From CAUZJO01 sp963580245 (GTDB taxonomy: Bacteria; Sumerlaeota; Sumerlaeia; MVZB01), in the NCBI GenBank assembly GCA_963580245.1, contig CAUZJO010000010.1, positions 1-49,967 of the forward strand: DNA of 49,967 bases. The letters are read 5' to 3'. This document shows positions 41,247-49,967 of the stretch, one piece after another. The stretch's first letter is position 1. The number at the start of each line of letters is the position of its first letter. The position numbers were made by a program, and so were the translations under genes. The notes beneath the pieces were generated by a model, which was not told the origin of the DNA, searched no databases, and saw only the letters and a program-made list of their open reading frames with translations.

Positions 41247-43592
41247 ATGTCTGTTATGAACCTCGATTCCGATAACGTGATACTGTGCGAAGCGCCTCGC
41301 GCGGTCGGGTCCGAAACGCTGAGCGGCCTCGGCGCCCCGCGCCGTTTGCTCGGCCTCTATTTGGCGAGCGCGCTCATTCGGATCATCCTCAACCTCATGG
41401 TCCAGGGGATGACGATCTATACCAACGAGTGGCTCTACGTCGAGGCCGCGCGTTCGATCCTTGGGATGCAGGGGACGTACTGGAGTCAAACGTTTACCGG
41501 CCTCCCGTCTTATCTCTATCCCCTTGTGATTGCGCCCGTGGTCGTCAATGTGAGTTGGGAACATGCCCATGAGCTGGTCCGCGCCATCAACGCGATCATG
41601 ATCAGCCTTGTCGTCTTTCCCGCCTACGGCCTTGCGCGTGAATGGCTCAGTCGGCACCAGAGCCTCGCGGTCGCCGGGCTCGTCGCCTTGCTGCCCGCGA
41701 TGGGCTACTGCGCGAAAACAATGGCCGAAAACGTTTTCTTTCCACTATTCGTGCTGGCCTTGTGGTTGGCGGCGCGCGCGATCGTCCGGCCCTCCATCGG
41801 ACGGTGCTTGTCGGCGGGGCTGGCGGCGGGGCTGGCGTTTCATGCAAAACCGCAGGCCCTGGCCCTTCCGATCATCATCGCGCTGACGGTGGTCTTGTTG
41901 GAATCCGGAGGGTTGCGCGCGATCGGCGGCGTCTCGCTCCCGCGGTGCCTGGTCCGTTTCGGCAAACGCGTCGGCATTCACGCTTTCACGGCATTGGGAT
42001 GGGTGATCGGGATTTCGCCGCGGCCGGCGGCGGCGATGTGGCTCGAAGGGCTGGGTAACCCGATGTCCGCCGAAGGCTTTCTGGGCTTCTATCATAAGGT
42101 TGGTTTCGCCAAGGTCCCCCTTGACGTGACCCCTTTCCTGCAGGGCACTTTGAATAATATCGGCGGATGGGTCGTCGCGGCGGGTTTCTTGCCGGCGTGG
42201 GTGTTGGCACTTGGAGTCAGGGACTGTTTACGAGGACGGACGGCGGGCCGCGCCGAAAACGCATGTATCTTGTTCACCCTGACATCCGTCCTCGTTTTCT
42301 TGTGGCTCAGCGCCTGTCACGTGGTCAAGATGAGCGAAGGATTGATTGTCAAGGAACGGTTTTTCTTTGTCGTCCTTCCACTTCTCATCACATATCTCTT
42401 CGTTTACTTCTCACGCGCGCGGCCCGCGGAACCGGCCCGCTTTCACGCCATCTTCAATCGGTTGACGGTGGCCGTGATCGGCGTGCTGTTCTACCTATTG
42501 ACCGTCCATCTGTCGGCCTGGCACTTGACCAGCGATACACCTTCATTCGCTGGTGGGTTGATGCTGGCCCGTCTGGGCGAGACGCCGCGCGGCTGGATCG
42601 CGGTCTATCTGTTGAGCGGCCTCAGTTCGTTGACGCTGTTTCTGTTGGCCGGGGCGAGCCTCCGGCTAAACGCCTGGGCGTTGGCCGCGCTCTTCGTGTT
42701 TTATAACGTCGGTTGGTATGGCGCCCATGACGGCATCATCTCTCGACACGCATGGCGGGAATACGACGTCGCGCGACACGTCGGCCGTTTACTGACCAAG
42801 GGCGATCGTCTCATGGTTTTGCGCGATGGGCTCGACGTCGGGATCGCCCGCCAGGCGGGTTATGCATGCCAGGGGACGGCGGTCTTGATCGCCCCCGACG
42901 CCGACGTGTGGTACGGAAGCCCGCTTAGCCTGCAAGAAGACGGGACGATCAAGTCCTACCATGATACCGAGAGAAGTTGGTTGCTGGCCTCCAACAAGTG
43001 GATCTTTAACCGCGAACCCGAACTGACCGTCGATGAATGCGGTCTTTACCGGCTGGGCGGTGAGGAACCCCTGCGCATGCTGCCCTCACAGGTAGCCGCT
43101 TATCGTGAGAACCCGCTGCTATTGGACGAAATCGATCCGAAACTCTATCTGGATCAGCTCGAACTCGTTTACATCGAGACGCGCCTGCCCGCGGTCTGGA
43201 GGGCCGGACAGGCCCATCCCGTGCGGGTTCTCCTCCAAAACGAGCGCCCCCTGTTCTTCTCGCGGAACGACTTGAGCCTGGCGCTCGGCTACCACTGGAG
43301 CAATCCCGAATTGACCCCGAACGGGGAGGGGATCCCATGGGATGACGGGCGCCATGCTTTATTTCCGAAGGGATTCGAGATGGGTGAGCCGATAACGGTC
43401 GAACTCGAAGTGATGGCCCCCGAATCGGCTGACGAGAGTTGGCTGCTGACCCTCAAACCCCTTTTGATCGCGAACGGACGGCGCATTTACGCCGATCGCG
43501 ATGAACTGGGGGAAAGCCACCGGATCGCAGTCCGGCCGTCGCCGGCGTCGACCTCGCGCACCCGACCGACCGACGGGCAGGCCGTGCCATGA
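41247..43592 (+). CDS. GT-C membrane glycosyltransferase, paralogue 3, with Asp-to-Asn change
   Basis: A 781-residue protein. The membrane core and the C-terminal domain (LALGYHWSNPE, WDDGRHALF) match paralogues 2 and 4 throughout. In the first extracytoplasmic loop the motif is IYTNEWLYVEAARS: Asn60 replaces the Asp found in the other three (codon AAC at 41424-41426, one base from GAC). In GT39 enzymes this Asp is the likely catalytic base, so activity may be lost or altered. The start at 41247 was chosen because similarity begins shortly after it. Its stop overlaps the start of paralogue 4 by 4 bases (ATGA). Confidence 0.83.
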   Translation: MSVMNLDSDNVILCEAPRAVGSETLSGLGAPRRLLGLYLASALIRIILNLMVQGMTIYTNEWLYVEAARSILGMQGTYWSQTFTGLPSYLYPLVIAPVVVNVSWEHAHELVRAINAIMISLVVFPAYGLAREWLSRHQSLAVAGLVALLPAMGYCAKTMAENVFFPLFVLALWLAARAIVRPSIGRCLSAGLAAGLAFHAKPQALALPIIIALTVVLLESGGLRAIGGVSLPRCLVRFGKRVGIHAFTALGWVIGISPRPAAAMWLEGLGNPMSAEGFLGFYHKVGFAKVPLDVTPFLQGTLNNIGGWVVAAGFLPAWVLALGVRDCLRGRTAGRAENACILFTLTSVLVFLWLSACHVVKMSEGLIVKERFFFVVLPLLITYLFVYFSRARPAEPARFHAIFNRLTVAVIGVLFYLLTVHLSAWHLTSDTPSFAGGLMLARLGETPRGWIAVYLLSGLSSLTLFLLAGASLRLNAWALAALFVFYNVGWYGAHDGIISRHAWREYDVARHVGRLLTKGDRLMVLRDGLDVGIARQAGYACQGTAVLIAPDADVWYGSPLSLQEDGTIKSYHDTERSWLLASNKWIFNREPELTVDECGLYRLGGEEPLRMLPSQVAAYRENPLLLDEIDPKLYLDQLELVYIETRLPAVWRAGQAHPVRVLLQNERPLFFSRNDLSLALGYHWSNPELTPNGEGIPWDDGRHALFPKGFEMGEPITVELEVMAPESADESWLLTLKPLLIANGRRIYADRDELGESHRIAVRPSPASTSRTRPTDGQAVP

Positions 43593-45877
43593 GCGACGTC
43601 TCCGCGAAGAACCAACCGGCGGGCGCCACCGCCGATGCCACCGAATTCCGGACGATGAACAGCCTGCGCTGGTTGCTTTGCCTTTACCTCATCAGCGTGC
43701 TTATCCGGGTGGTTCTCAATCAAACGGTCCGGGGCATGACCGTTTACAGCGATGAATGGCTCTACGTGGAAGCCGGCCGAACGGTGATGGGCGGGAACGG
43801 GACGTGGATGGGTCTGTTCTACACGGCCCTGCCGAATTATCTGTATCCGCTCATCTTAGCGCCGATTCTAAACCACTTTTCATGGGATAGGGCTTTCGAT
43901 CTCATCCTCGCCGTCAACGCGATGGTGATGGGACTGACGATCTTTCCGGTTTATGGCTTGGCCCGCGAGCTTCTCGACCGGCGGCGGAGCCTTTGGGCGG
44001 CCGGGCTGACGGCCTTGTTGCCCTCGATGGGCTTCTGCGTCAGAACGATGGCCGAGGTCGTCTTTTTTCCGCTGGCCATGCTGGCCCTGTGGCTGGGCTA
44101 TCGGGCGATCCTGGCCCCTTCGATCGTGCGCTGTCTGGGGGCGGGGCTGGCCATTGGCATGACGTTCCATGCCAAACCGCATGGGCTGATGCTGCCGGTC
44201 ATGATCGCCCTGACCGTGCTGGCCTTCGAAGGGATCGGGCTAGGGAGGGATCACGAACATTCACTGTTCCATCGACTGGCGCGTTTCGTTCGGCGCGTCG
44301 GCATGCACGCCGTGACGGCCCTGGGCTGGGCGTTGGCGTTGGCGCCGCGCCTGACGCTGGCTGGGATGGAGCTTTGGCCCGAGCCCTATTCGATGCAGGG
44401 GTTCATGGGCTTCTATTACAAGATGCAGACTGAGGCGCGGTCATTTAGTTGGCCGGTTTTTGCGCAGGCCGTTGCGTTAAATCTGGGCGGGTGGATCATC
44501 GCCGTCGGATTCATGCCGTCTTGGCTGCTTGCCGTCGGCTGGGGCGATTGGGTTCGCGGGCGCCTGCGGGATCGGCGGCGCATCCTGCTCGTCCTGATGA
44601 CGACCGTGACCCTATTGGTGTTGTTGCTCGTGATCGGGCGCCACCGAGCGCGCGGGTTGGGGATAAACCTTGTCTATGAGCGTTATTATTTCTTTGTCCT
44701 GCCGCTGGCTTTGGTCGCTCTCCTAGTTTTCATCCCGGATTTCGTGAGGCGGGCCCCAGGCGCGGGGCGCATGTTTGTGAATCGAATCAACGTCGCTCTG
44801 TTCGCCCTGCTGTTTGGCTCGCTCGTGACTTACTGGTCCGCCTGGAGGACGCCGTCCAACGCGCCTTCGCTGGTCGGAGGACTGATGTTGATGCGTTGGA
44901 ACAACACGCCCGGCCCGTGGAATTGGGTTTATCTGGCTGGGATGGGCGTCTCGCTGCTGCTCTTTCTGACGGCGGGCCGCGCCGCGCGTCGACACCTTTG
45001 GGCCGTCGCGGTTCTTCTTTTTAGTTTCAACGTGGCCTGGTACGCCGTGCACGGCGGCGTGATTCATGGGGTCAACCGGCCTCACGTCGAAGTCGCCCGC
45101 GCGGTCTCGCGCGAACTGGGTCGCGAAGATCGCTTGATCGTGCTGCGCGACGAACTGGCCCTCCCGCTGGCCAACCAAGTGGGTTATGCCAATCGCGGCG
45201 CCTCCGTCTATCTTCATCCCGCCAACGCCTTCTGGCACGTGGTGTCGCTGACGCCGAAGTCGGATGGCCGGGTTTATTCGCTCTATCCCGACCACCCGAC
45301 GTGGCTGTTTGCCTCGACCGATTGGGTCTTCAATCGCCCGCCGGTCAAACGTTTTGACGCCGGCGCGCTTTATCAACTCGACCATGAATCGCCCCTGATG
45401 ATTAACCGCGCTCAACTCGACGCCTACATCGAGGGCGACGGACGGGAACTCCCCATGAAGCGGTTGAGTTCGGCCGACGAGATCGAGATCGAGCTGGTCG
45501 AGAAGGAATGGCCCGCGACCTGGACCGCGGGGGCCGTGCATCGCGTTCGGTTGCATGTCCGCAATGCGCGTACCTTCTTGCCTCCGTATCCGGGCGAAAG
45601 TCTGGCGCTGGGTTACCATTGGAAGGACCCCGATCGCACCGGGCACTGGAAGCCGGTGATTTGGGACGACGGGCGTCACGGTCTGCTGCCCCGGGGAATG
45701 AAAAGTGGACAGGTTTGCGTGGTTGAAATTGATGTGCTGGCGCCCGATTTGCCCTATGAGGCGTGGGTGTTGCCTTTTTGTCCGCTTCTGATCAAGGAAG
45801 GCGAGCGTGAGTTCGCGATCGCGGACTCGTTCTTGGAGATCGTTCGCGTTGAGGGTGGTGTGAACGAGGGGGAATGA
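43589..45877 (+). CDS. GT-C membrane glycosyltransferase, paralogue 4
   Basis: A 762-residue protein, start overlapping paralogue 3 by 4 bases, so the two are translationally coupled. The loop motif is Asp55-Glu56 (GMTVYSDEWLYVEAGR). The core has LLPSMGFCVRTMAEVVFFP, MTFHAKPHGLMLP and YERYYFFVLPLAL. REDRLIVLRDELALPLANQ leads into the soluble region, with a C-terminal domain carrying LALGYHWKDPD and WDDGRHGLL. It resembles paralogue 2 most in the loop. Likely an extracytoplasmic sugar transferase. Confidence 0.83.
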   Translation: MSDVSAKNQPAGATADATEFRTMNSLRWLLCLYLISVLIRVVLNQTVRGMTVYSDEWLYVEAGRTVMGGNGTWMGLFYTALPNYLYPLILAPILNHFSWDRAFDLILAVNAMVMGLTIFPVYGLARELLDRRRSLWAAGLTALLPSMGFCVRTMAEVVFFPLAMLALWLGYRAILAPSIVRCLGAGLAIGMTFHAKPHGLMLPVMIALTVLAFEGIGLGRDHEHSLFHRLARFVRRVGMHAVTALGWALALAPRLTLAGMELWPEPYSMQGFMGFYYKMQTEARSFSWPVFAQAVALNLGGWIIAVGFMPSWLLAVGWGDWVRGRLRDRRRILLVLMTTVTLLVLLLVIGRHRARGLGINLVYERYYFFVLPLALVALLVFIPDFVRRAPGAGRMFVNRINVALFALLFGSLVTYWSAWRTPSNAPSLVGGLMLMRWNNTPGPWNWVYLAGMGVSLLLFLTAGRAARRHLWAVAVLLFSFNVAWYAVHGGVIHGVNRPHVEVARAVSRELGREDRLIVLRDELALPLANQVGYANRGASVYLHPANAFWHVVSLTPKSDGRVYSLYPDHPTWLFASTDWVFNRPPVKRFDAGALYQLDHESPLMINRAQLDAYIEGDGRELPMKRLSSADEIEIELVEKEWPATWTAGAVHRVRLHVRNARTFLPPYPGESLALGYHWKDPDRTGHWKPVIWDDGRHGLLPRGMKSGQVCVVEIDVLAPDLPYEAWVLPFCPLLIKEGEREFAIADSFLEIVRVEGGVNEGE

Positions 45878-45923
45878 GGCTTTGGGGTTGGGGGTGGAAA
45901 GAGAATGTCTGGATTTCAGAGTG

Positions 45924-46044
45924 CCTCTAAAAATTCAGTCCCGGCAGGGACGATTGCTTTCAGCCCGCCACGCAAGTGGCGGGAAATCAAACCGATAACG
46001 AATTGGAGTCCCGTAGGGACGACTGCAAACCGAATTTTTAGAGG
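45924..46044. repeat. Palindromic dispersed repeat, copy 2 (MITE/REP-like)
   Basis: A 121-bp element with perfect 13-bp terminal inverted repeats, CCTCTAAAAATTC (45924-45936) and GAATTTTTAGAGG (46032-46044). Inside are three palindromes: GTCCCGGCAGGGAC (45938-45951), CCCGCCAC/GTGGCGGG (45964-45983) and GTCCCGTAGGGAC (46008-46020). A related copy is at 24315-24446. No coding capacity. It would need a transposase in trans. Confidence 0.8.
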
Positions 46045-46083
46045 TCCCCTTCAAATACTGTTCGCGTGTCGGAAGAGTCGATT

Positions 46084-46117
<34 letters not shown>

Positions 46118-46242
46118 AGGTGAGGACGGGCGGGGGGCCGAAATCCTTGCTATTGAGGCTGCCCCGGCGCAACATCGACGCGAAACGGATGGGGACCGAC
46201 GATGCCACCCCAGCGTTGAACGTCGCCAGGTGAATCGACCCG

Positions 46243-47520
46243 ATGGAACATCAAGCCAAAGCGATTATCATGACCATCGGCCTGCGCGGCGATCCGTGGG
46301 GAAACGTGCTCGATGCGCTGAAGTTCGACCTGGCTTCGCTCAAGCCGGACCATCTGGTCCTGATCGCCTCGAGCGAAAGCATGGGCAACGCCCGGCGGCT
46401 GCTCGAGCAGGTGGGGTTTGGCGAAGACCGCGGCGAAATCGTGCAGATCGCCGACGCCAACAACCTGGACGAGATTTTCAAGGAGACAAACGTGTTGATC
46501 CAGTGCCTGGCCGCGCGCGGGTACCGCCCCGATCAAATCACGATCAACTATACCGGCGGCACCAAGGTGATGGGCTCGGGCGCGGTCCTCTCGGCCGTTT
46601 ATAACAAGATCAAGGAGCTGCGCTACATCGTCTACCTGGGCGCGGCGCGCGAAACGGCCGAGGCCCCCAAGCGGCGGATCGTCTCGACCCGGCCCAGCGC
46701 CGTGTTCGCTTACCAGGACCTGCTCAGCGGGCGGGGGATGCTGATGGACCTGCGCTACCGGACCGCGCTGGAACTGCTCGATCGGATCGATGAGGATTTC
46801 CTCTCGCCCGAAGACCGCCAACGGCGCGGGGACCTGATCAAGCTGACCAGGGCCTACGGCGAGTGGGACACCTTTTATCCGGAGCGATTCCTCGAAGTAT
46901 ATCCCGAGGTCGGTTTCGGCCCCGAGTCGCTCCAGCCCCTGCGCTTGAACGCGCAGCAACTGGCCCTGATCCAGATGGTGGCCGACGAGAAACAACAGGG
47001 CCGCTTTGGGCCGCATGTGTTGACCGATCTGTTCAACAACGCGGAACGGCGGCTGATGATCGGGCGGACCGAAGACGCGATGACGCGCCTGTATCGCGTC
47101 CTCGAAATGCTGGCGCAATGGGTCTTGTTGCGCGATTACCAAATCGACACCAATGACGCCGACACCCGCCGCATTCCGCCGCGCGACCGTGTCGCCTTCG
47201 AGGCGCTGCGTTCGATGGAAGACGGCAAGGTCAAGATCGGCCTGCGCAAGGCATTCGAGTTGCTCGTCGTGCTCGACACGCCCGTCGGACGCGGCTTCCA
47301 GCAGAGCGCCACGCTGCGGGAATTCCTCGACATACGCGGCCAATCGATCCTGGTCCACGGCCTGCGCCCGATCTCGGCCGAGGACGGCCAGTGCTACATG
47401 GAACATGCCCGCGCACTGTTCCAGATCGAGATCAGCGACTTCCTGGAACTCGCCCGCAACCTGCAATTCCCCTGGATGGTCGACCGCCGTCCCCCCACCG
47501 TCGCGCTGCCCGAGGATTAG
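46243..47520 (+). CDS. Cas02710/Csx1-like CARF-HEPN protein, orphan
   Basis: A 425-residue cytosolic protein resembling the CRISPR-associated Cas02710 (TIGR02710) family. The N-terminal CARF-type Rossmann fold (1-about 160) starts AIIMTIGLRGDPWGNVLDAL and has the ligand-site motif INYTGGTKVMGSGAVLSAV (residues 101-119). The C-terminal helical part ends with a HEPN motif, Arg365 to His372 (IRGQSILVHGLRP, R-x6-H). Relatives sense cyclic oligoadenylate made by Cas10 and then cut RNA. No cas gene or repeat array is in the window, so its signal source is unknown. AGGTGA precedes the ATG at 46243. The ligand and nuclease activity are inferred. Confidence 0.8.
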   Translation: MEHQAKAIIMTIGLRGDPWGNVLDALKFDLASLKPDHLVLIASSESMGNARRLLEQVGFGEDRGEIVQIADANNLDEIFKETNVLIQCLAARGYRPDQITINYTGGTKVMGSGAVLSAVYNKIKELRYIVYLGAARETAEAPKRRIVSTRPSAVFAYQDLLSGRGMLMDLRYRTALELLDRIDEDFLSPEDRQRRGDLIKLTRAYGEWDTFYPERFLEVYPEVGFGPESLQPLRLNAQQLALIQMVADEKQQGRFGPHVLTDLFNNAERRLMIGRTEDAMTRLYRVLEMLAQWVLLRDYQIDTNDADTRRIPPRDRVAFEALRSMEDGKVKIGLRKAFELLVVLDTPVGRGFQQSATLREFLDIRGQSILVHGLRPISAEDGQCYMEHARALFQIEISDFLELARNLQFPWMVDRRPPTVALPED

Positions 47521-47766
47521 GGGCGTCGAGAGGCACCGAGGCCATCCCTGACAGGGAGCCGACGACCAAAACCCTTGGTCGCCATCCACCTTGTGATATA
47601 GACTTTACTCGCAGTGGACGCAAAAGAGCGGGATTTGGCCATTCATTCGGGAAATCTTGGAATGGGCCAGCACAAGACTGACTCAGGAAACAAATGTTTG
47701 AATCTGAAACCGTAAAATACTAGAATCACATTGAAATTGGTAAAGTGCCCGAATTCGGTGAACCCC

Positions 47767-49163
47767 ATGGGGAAGCTCGGCTTATATAGCTTGTGGACGG
47801 TCGGTTTGCTCGCGTTCATCCCCTCTGCCGGCGCTCAGTTTGATGAGAATTGGAACGGGGGGATCGACCCTTCCAAATGGACGTTTGTCGGCGATGTGCG
47901 GCTCACTGACCTCGGCGGGGGGGACTTGGCGATCTCGACGTGGTCGGGTCGGGACGGGACGGGGTCGCGGACTGGGAGAATTACTTCTATTCCGTGGAGT
48001 CCTTCGCCAGGCGTACGGATTATGGCATGCGATGCAAGTTTAAGGCGTGGTGGAGCGGCGCGGATAACAGCGGCGCCGCGATCAACGGGCCTTGGCACTG
48101 GGATGATATTTCGCCCCCTTCGCAGTCGGGCGAAGCCATCATCTCGGGTTGGTATGGCAACGTCGGTGAAGCGGATGACATGTATGCCAGCGACCGTGGT
48201 TGGCTGAGCGGCCCCGCGCTTTCGCCGGCGTGGCGCGAAGCGTGGTCCGGGGCCGATTCCAAGGCGGATGCTTTAACCATCCGTCTATTCATAGGGGATT
48301 CGCACGGGGCCAGATTCGAGTGGACGACCGATGCGGAAGAGATCTGTTGGATCCCGGAACTCGACACCATAGGGGATCCAACGGCCTTTTACAACGAGGA
48401 ACTATGGCTCAAATTTGGTTCCTGGCGAGGGGAGGTATTCATCGATGTTTTCATCGTGTTTGTTCCAACCCCCGCCCCGTCAAACACACCGGTTCCTGAT
48501 CCTCCCACTGATGTTAAGGCCGAGGTGCCTTTCACCGAGGATTGGCATCCGGACTCGACGAGCGCCTTTAAATGGTACTGTCTTCCTAACCTTTTTGGAG
48601 GATGTAGGACGCGCATCGATCTTGGAGACGGTGATTACGCTTTCTCGACGGAGACCGCATTTACGTCTGTGGGATACTTCGAACGCGGCGATCACTTGAG
48701 TTGTACATTTAAGGTTTGGTGGACTTCATCGAACATCGGCGCGGCGATCAATGGCCCCTGGACGATCGACATGAGATACCACGCCGAAGCGACTATTCAT
48801 GGATGGTATGGCCTCTGCGACGGATTCGATTGGATGCGAATGGACGTTGGCGGCGAGGCATCCGGTCAGGACCTTTCAGCGGCCTGGCGCGAGGCCTGGG
48901 ACGCGGCGGATTCCAAGGCACGGGCGATCACCGTGCGCGTGACGCTGGGCGAGACTTCGGGCGCGAAATATGAATGGTCCGCCGACGGTGGACTGAACTG
49001 GACCCTGGAAGGGGATTTTCGAGGGGACCCCACCGCGCGGGCTAATCCGAAAGTGTGGCTCAGGTTCGGGTTTGGCCTTGAGCAATGCCTGATTGATGAC
49101 ATCGTCGTGGATGTCGCTCAGGATACCGCAAAGGTGGAACCATTTTGGGATACCTACGATTAG
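47767..49163 (+). pseudogene. Secreted two-repeat protein, interrupted by a frameshift near 47950-47985
   Basis: The N-terminus (MGKLGLYSLWTVGLLAFIPS, ending SAGAQF) is a signal peptide followed by DENWNGGIDPSKWTFVGDVR. That frame fails soon after 47950; the continuation is in the next frame (DWENYFYSVESFARRTDYGM, then CKFKAWW), so one base seems lost in a G-rich run. The joined protein has two similar units of about 180 residues, each with K(A/V)WW, AAINGPW, II(S/H)GWYG and AWREAW(S/D)(G/A)ADSKA motifs, resembling concanavalin-like beta domains. Whether the shift is real or an error is unknown. Function is unknown; a carbohydrate-binding role is a guess. Confidence 0.62.
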
Positions 49164-49216
49164 AGTAGAGCCCTTCCCTCCGACGCCTCAGTCATCAGGT
49201 CTTCGAGCGTTGGCCC

Positions 49217-49696
49217 GTGAAGCCTTCCGCTCGCTCTCCGCAAGGCAATGACATCTTTTCCCGGCGCCCGGTTGCAGGCATAAATCAATTCTGCCCTCGT
49301 GAACGCTCCGATACCATGAGGAGGGTCAAGAGTTCAAACACGACCCCCGAGCGCGCGCTCCGCAAACAACTTTGGAGCGCGGGCATGCGGGGCTGGCGCC
49401 TTCCCCCCAAACACATCCCAGGAAAGCCTGACATCGCCTTCACCAGAGCCAAACTCGCCATCTTTATCGACGGCTGCTTCTGGCACGGTTGCTCGACATG
49501 CTATCGACGACCCAAATCTCATCAAACTTACTGGGACACCAAACTGAAACGCAACATGGCCCGCGACAGTCAGAACACCAAGGACCTTCGGCGGGCTGGT
49601 TGGACCGTCTTGAGATTATGGGAGCACCAGGTCGCGAAATCCATAGACAACTGCACCGCTAAAACCGCCAAAGCCTTAAAAAGGATTCGCCCTTAA
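49217..49696 (+). CDS. vsr: Very short patch repair endonuclease Vsr
   Basis: Vsr nicks T:G mismatches left by deamination of 5-methylcytosine. The product is 159 residues from the GTG at 49217. The characteristic start FCPRERSDTMRRVKSSNTTP aligns with the family's ERSxxM element, so an ATG at 49316 would cut into the domain. Catalytic and zinc-site features are present: GKPDIAF (Asp), FIDGCFWHGCSTC (His and Cys ligands) and LRLWEHQV. E. coli vsr overlaps a dcm methylase gene; none lies upstream here, and a partner may lie past the window. Alternative: a broader Vsr/DUF559-type nuclease. Confidence 0.85.
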   Translation: MKPSARSPQGNDIFSRRPVAGINQFCPRERSDTMRRVKSSNTTPERALRKQLWSAGMRGWRLPPKHIPGKPDIAFTRAKLAIFIDGCFWHGCSTCYRRPKSHQTYWDTKLKRNMARDSQNTKDLRRAGWTVLRLWEHQVAKSIDNCTAKTAKALKRIRP

Positions 49697-49967
49697 TCCG
49701 AGCTCACCACTTTAGGACCCTCGCCAAGCCCAACGCGATAATGCGGAACTCGGCGAATACATCGCCAAGGGAAATAATAGTCCCTCGGTGGCACTTATCC
49801 CCACCGCCAGCTTGACGGGATGGTGGAGCCTGGATCGTATGACATAAAAGACCTTATGTTAGTCGATCCTGAAAAAGACCCCTTGCCCAACAACAATGGG
49901 ATCAAAACGCTGGTGGGTGGTGTATAGTTTTGCAACAAAAGCGGTCAGTCGCCGCCGAAACCTTGCC
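49697..49967. other. 3' end of window, no gene recognised
   Basis: About 270 bases without a supported open frame, RNA gene or repeat. Nothing here resembles a cytosine methylase that could partner the Vsr gene. Confidence 0.5.

Noticed and set aside
45924..46044. CRISPR-like repeat near the Cas02710-type gene
   Set aside because: The repeated stems are not evenly spaced, differ from one another, and have inverted terminal ends; the structure fits a MITE/REP-like element, not a repeat-spacer array.
46150..47589. 479-codon minus-strand open frame
   Set aside because: Antisense to the Cas02710-type gene, which has clear motifs; no domain pattern of its own.

Overview
The window is GC-rich (clearly above 60% G+C by eye) bacterial chromosomal DNA. 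Its coding content suggests an uncultured Gram-negative bacterium of the Planctomycetota/Hydrogenedentota/Sumerlaeota kind. Reasons are a heptose-1-phosphate adenylyltransferase (LPS-type surface sugar), a Gfo/Idh/MocA oxidoreductase next to a PmoA-family (DUF6807) protein, a GH127-like glycosidase, an Nramp-like carrier lacking the usual metal motif, and many secreted or lipid-anchored proteins of unknown function. The phylum cannot be fixed from this window. No rRNA, tRNA or CRISPR array was seen.

Layout. 1-930: the first codons of a transposase on the minus strand abut a RelA/SpoT-domain gene that has lost its 5' end. That gene ends inside a 126-bp integron attC-like palindrome. 1222-3171: mnmG. 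3485-5508: three secreted or hypothetical genes. 5883-9802: a glycosidase-like protein coupled to a YfhO-type membrane protein. 9880-10995: tgt. 11048-12337: a lower-GC accessory patch with two HicB-like proteins, a SnoaL-like protein and a good 60-bp attC site. 12625-18836: a membrane coiled-coil protein, a lipoprotein, a GH127-like enzyme and the Nramp-like transporter. 19082-21550: a NarL-type response regulator behind a hairpin-rich leader, then a hybrid histidine kinase whose 5' part is split across two frames at a run of seven A. 21605-24140 (minus): PmoA-family protein and Gfo/Idh/MocA oxidoreductase, a likely sugar-catabolic pair. 24315-27386: a mobile-type palindromic repeat and a large lipoprotein. 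27565-29442: Asp23, AmaP-like protein and heptose adenylyltransferase. 29535-30799 (minus): a uronate-dehydrogenase-like SDR overlapped by two small unknown genes. 31192-34514: ispG and two HDOD proteins. 34773-45877: a family-2 glycosyltransferase, a MarR regulator and four tandem GT-C-type membrane proteins. 45924-46117: the second palindromic repeat and a hexanucleotide tandem repeat. 46243-47520: a CARF-HEPN protein of the Cas02710 type with no CRISPR locus around it. 47767-49696: a frame-broken secreted protein and an orphan Vsr endonuclease.

How it fits together. Core functions (mnmG, tgt, ispG) are interleaved with an envelope and polysaccharide programme (GT2, four GT-C proteins, YfhO, heptose adenylyltransferase) and with sugar breakdown (GH127-like, GHL-like, Gfo/Idh, PmoA). 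Three lower-GC patches (about 113-808, 11546-12337, 29535-30054) look acquired. Two of them carry attC-like sites, which suggests the genome has, or had, a chromosomal integron. The most noteworthy points are the attC-flanked, IS-interrupted alarmone-synthetase cassette, the quadruplicated GT-C family with a private C-terminal domain and one Asp-to-Asn change at the probable catalytic residue, the orphan Cas02710 effector, and a two-copy MITE/REP-like repeat.
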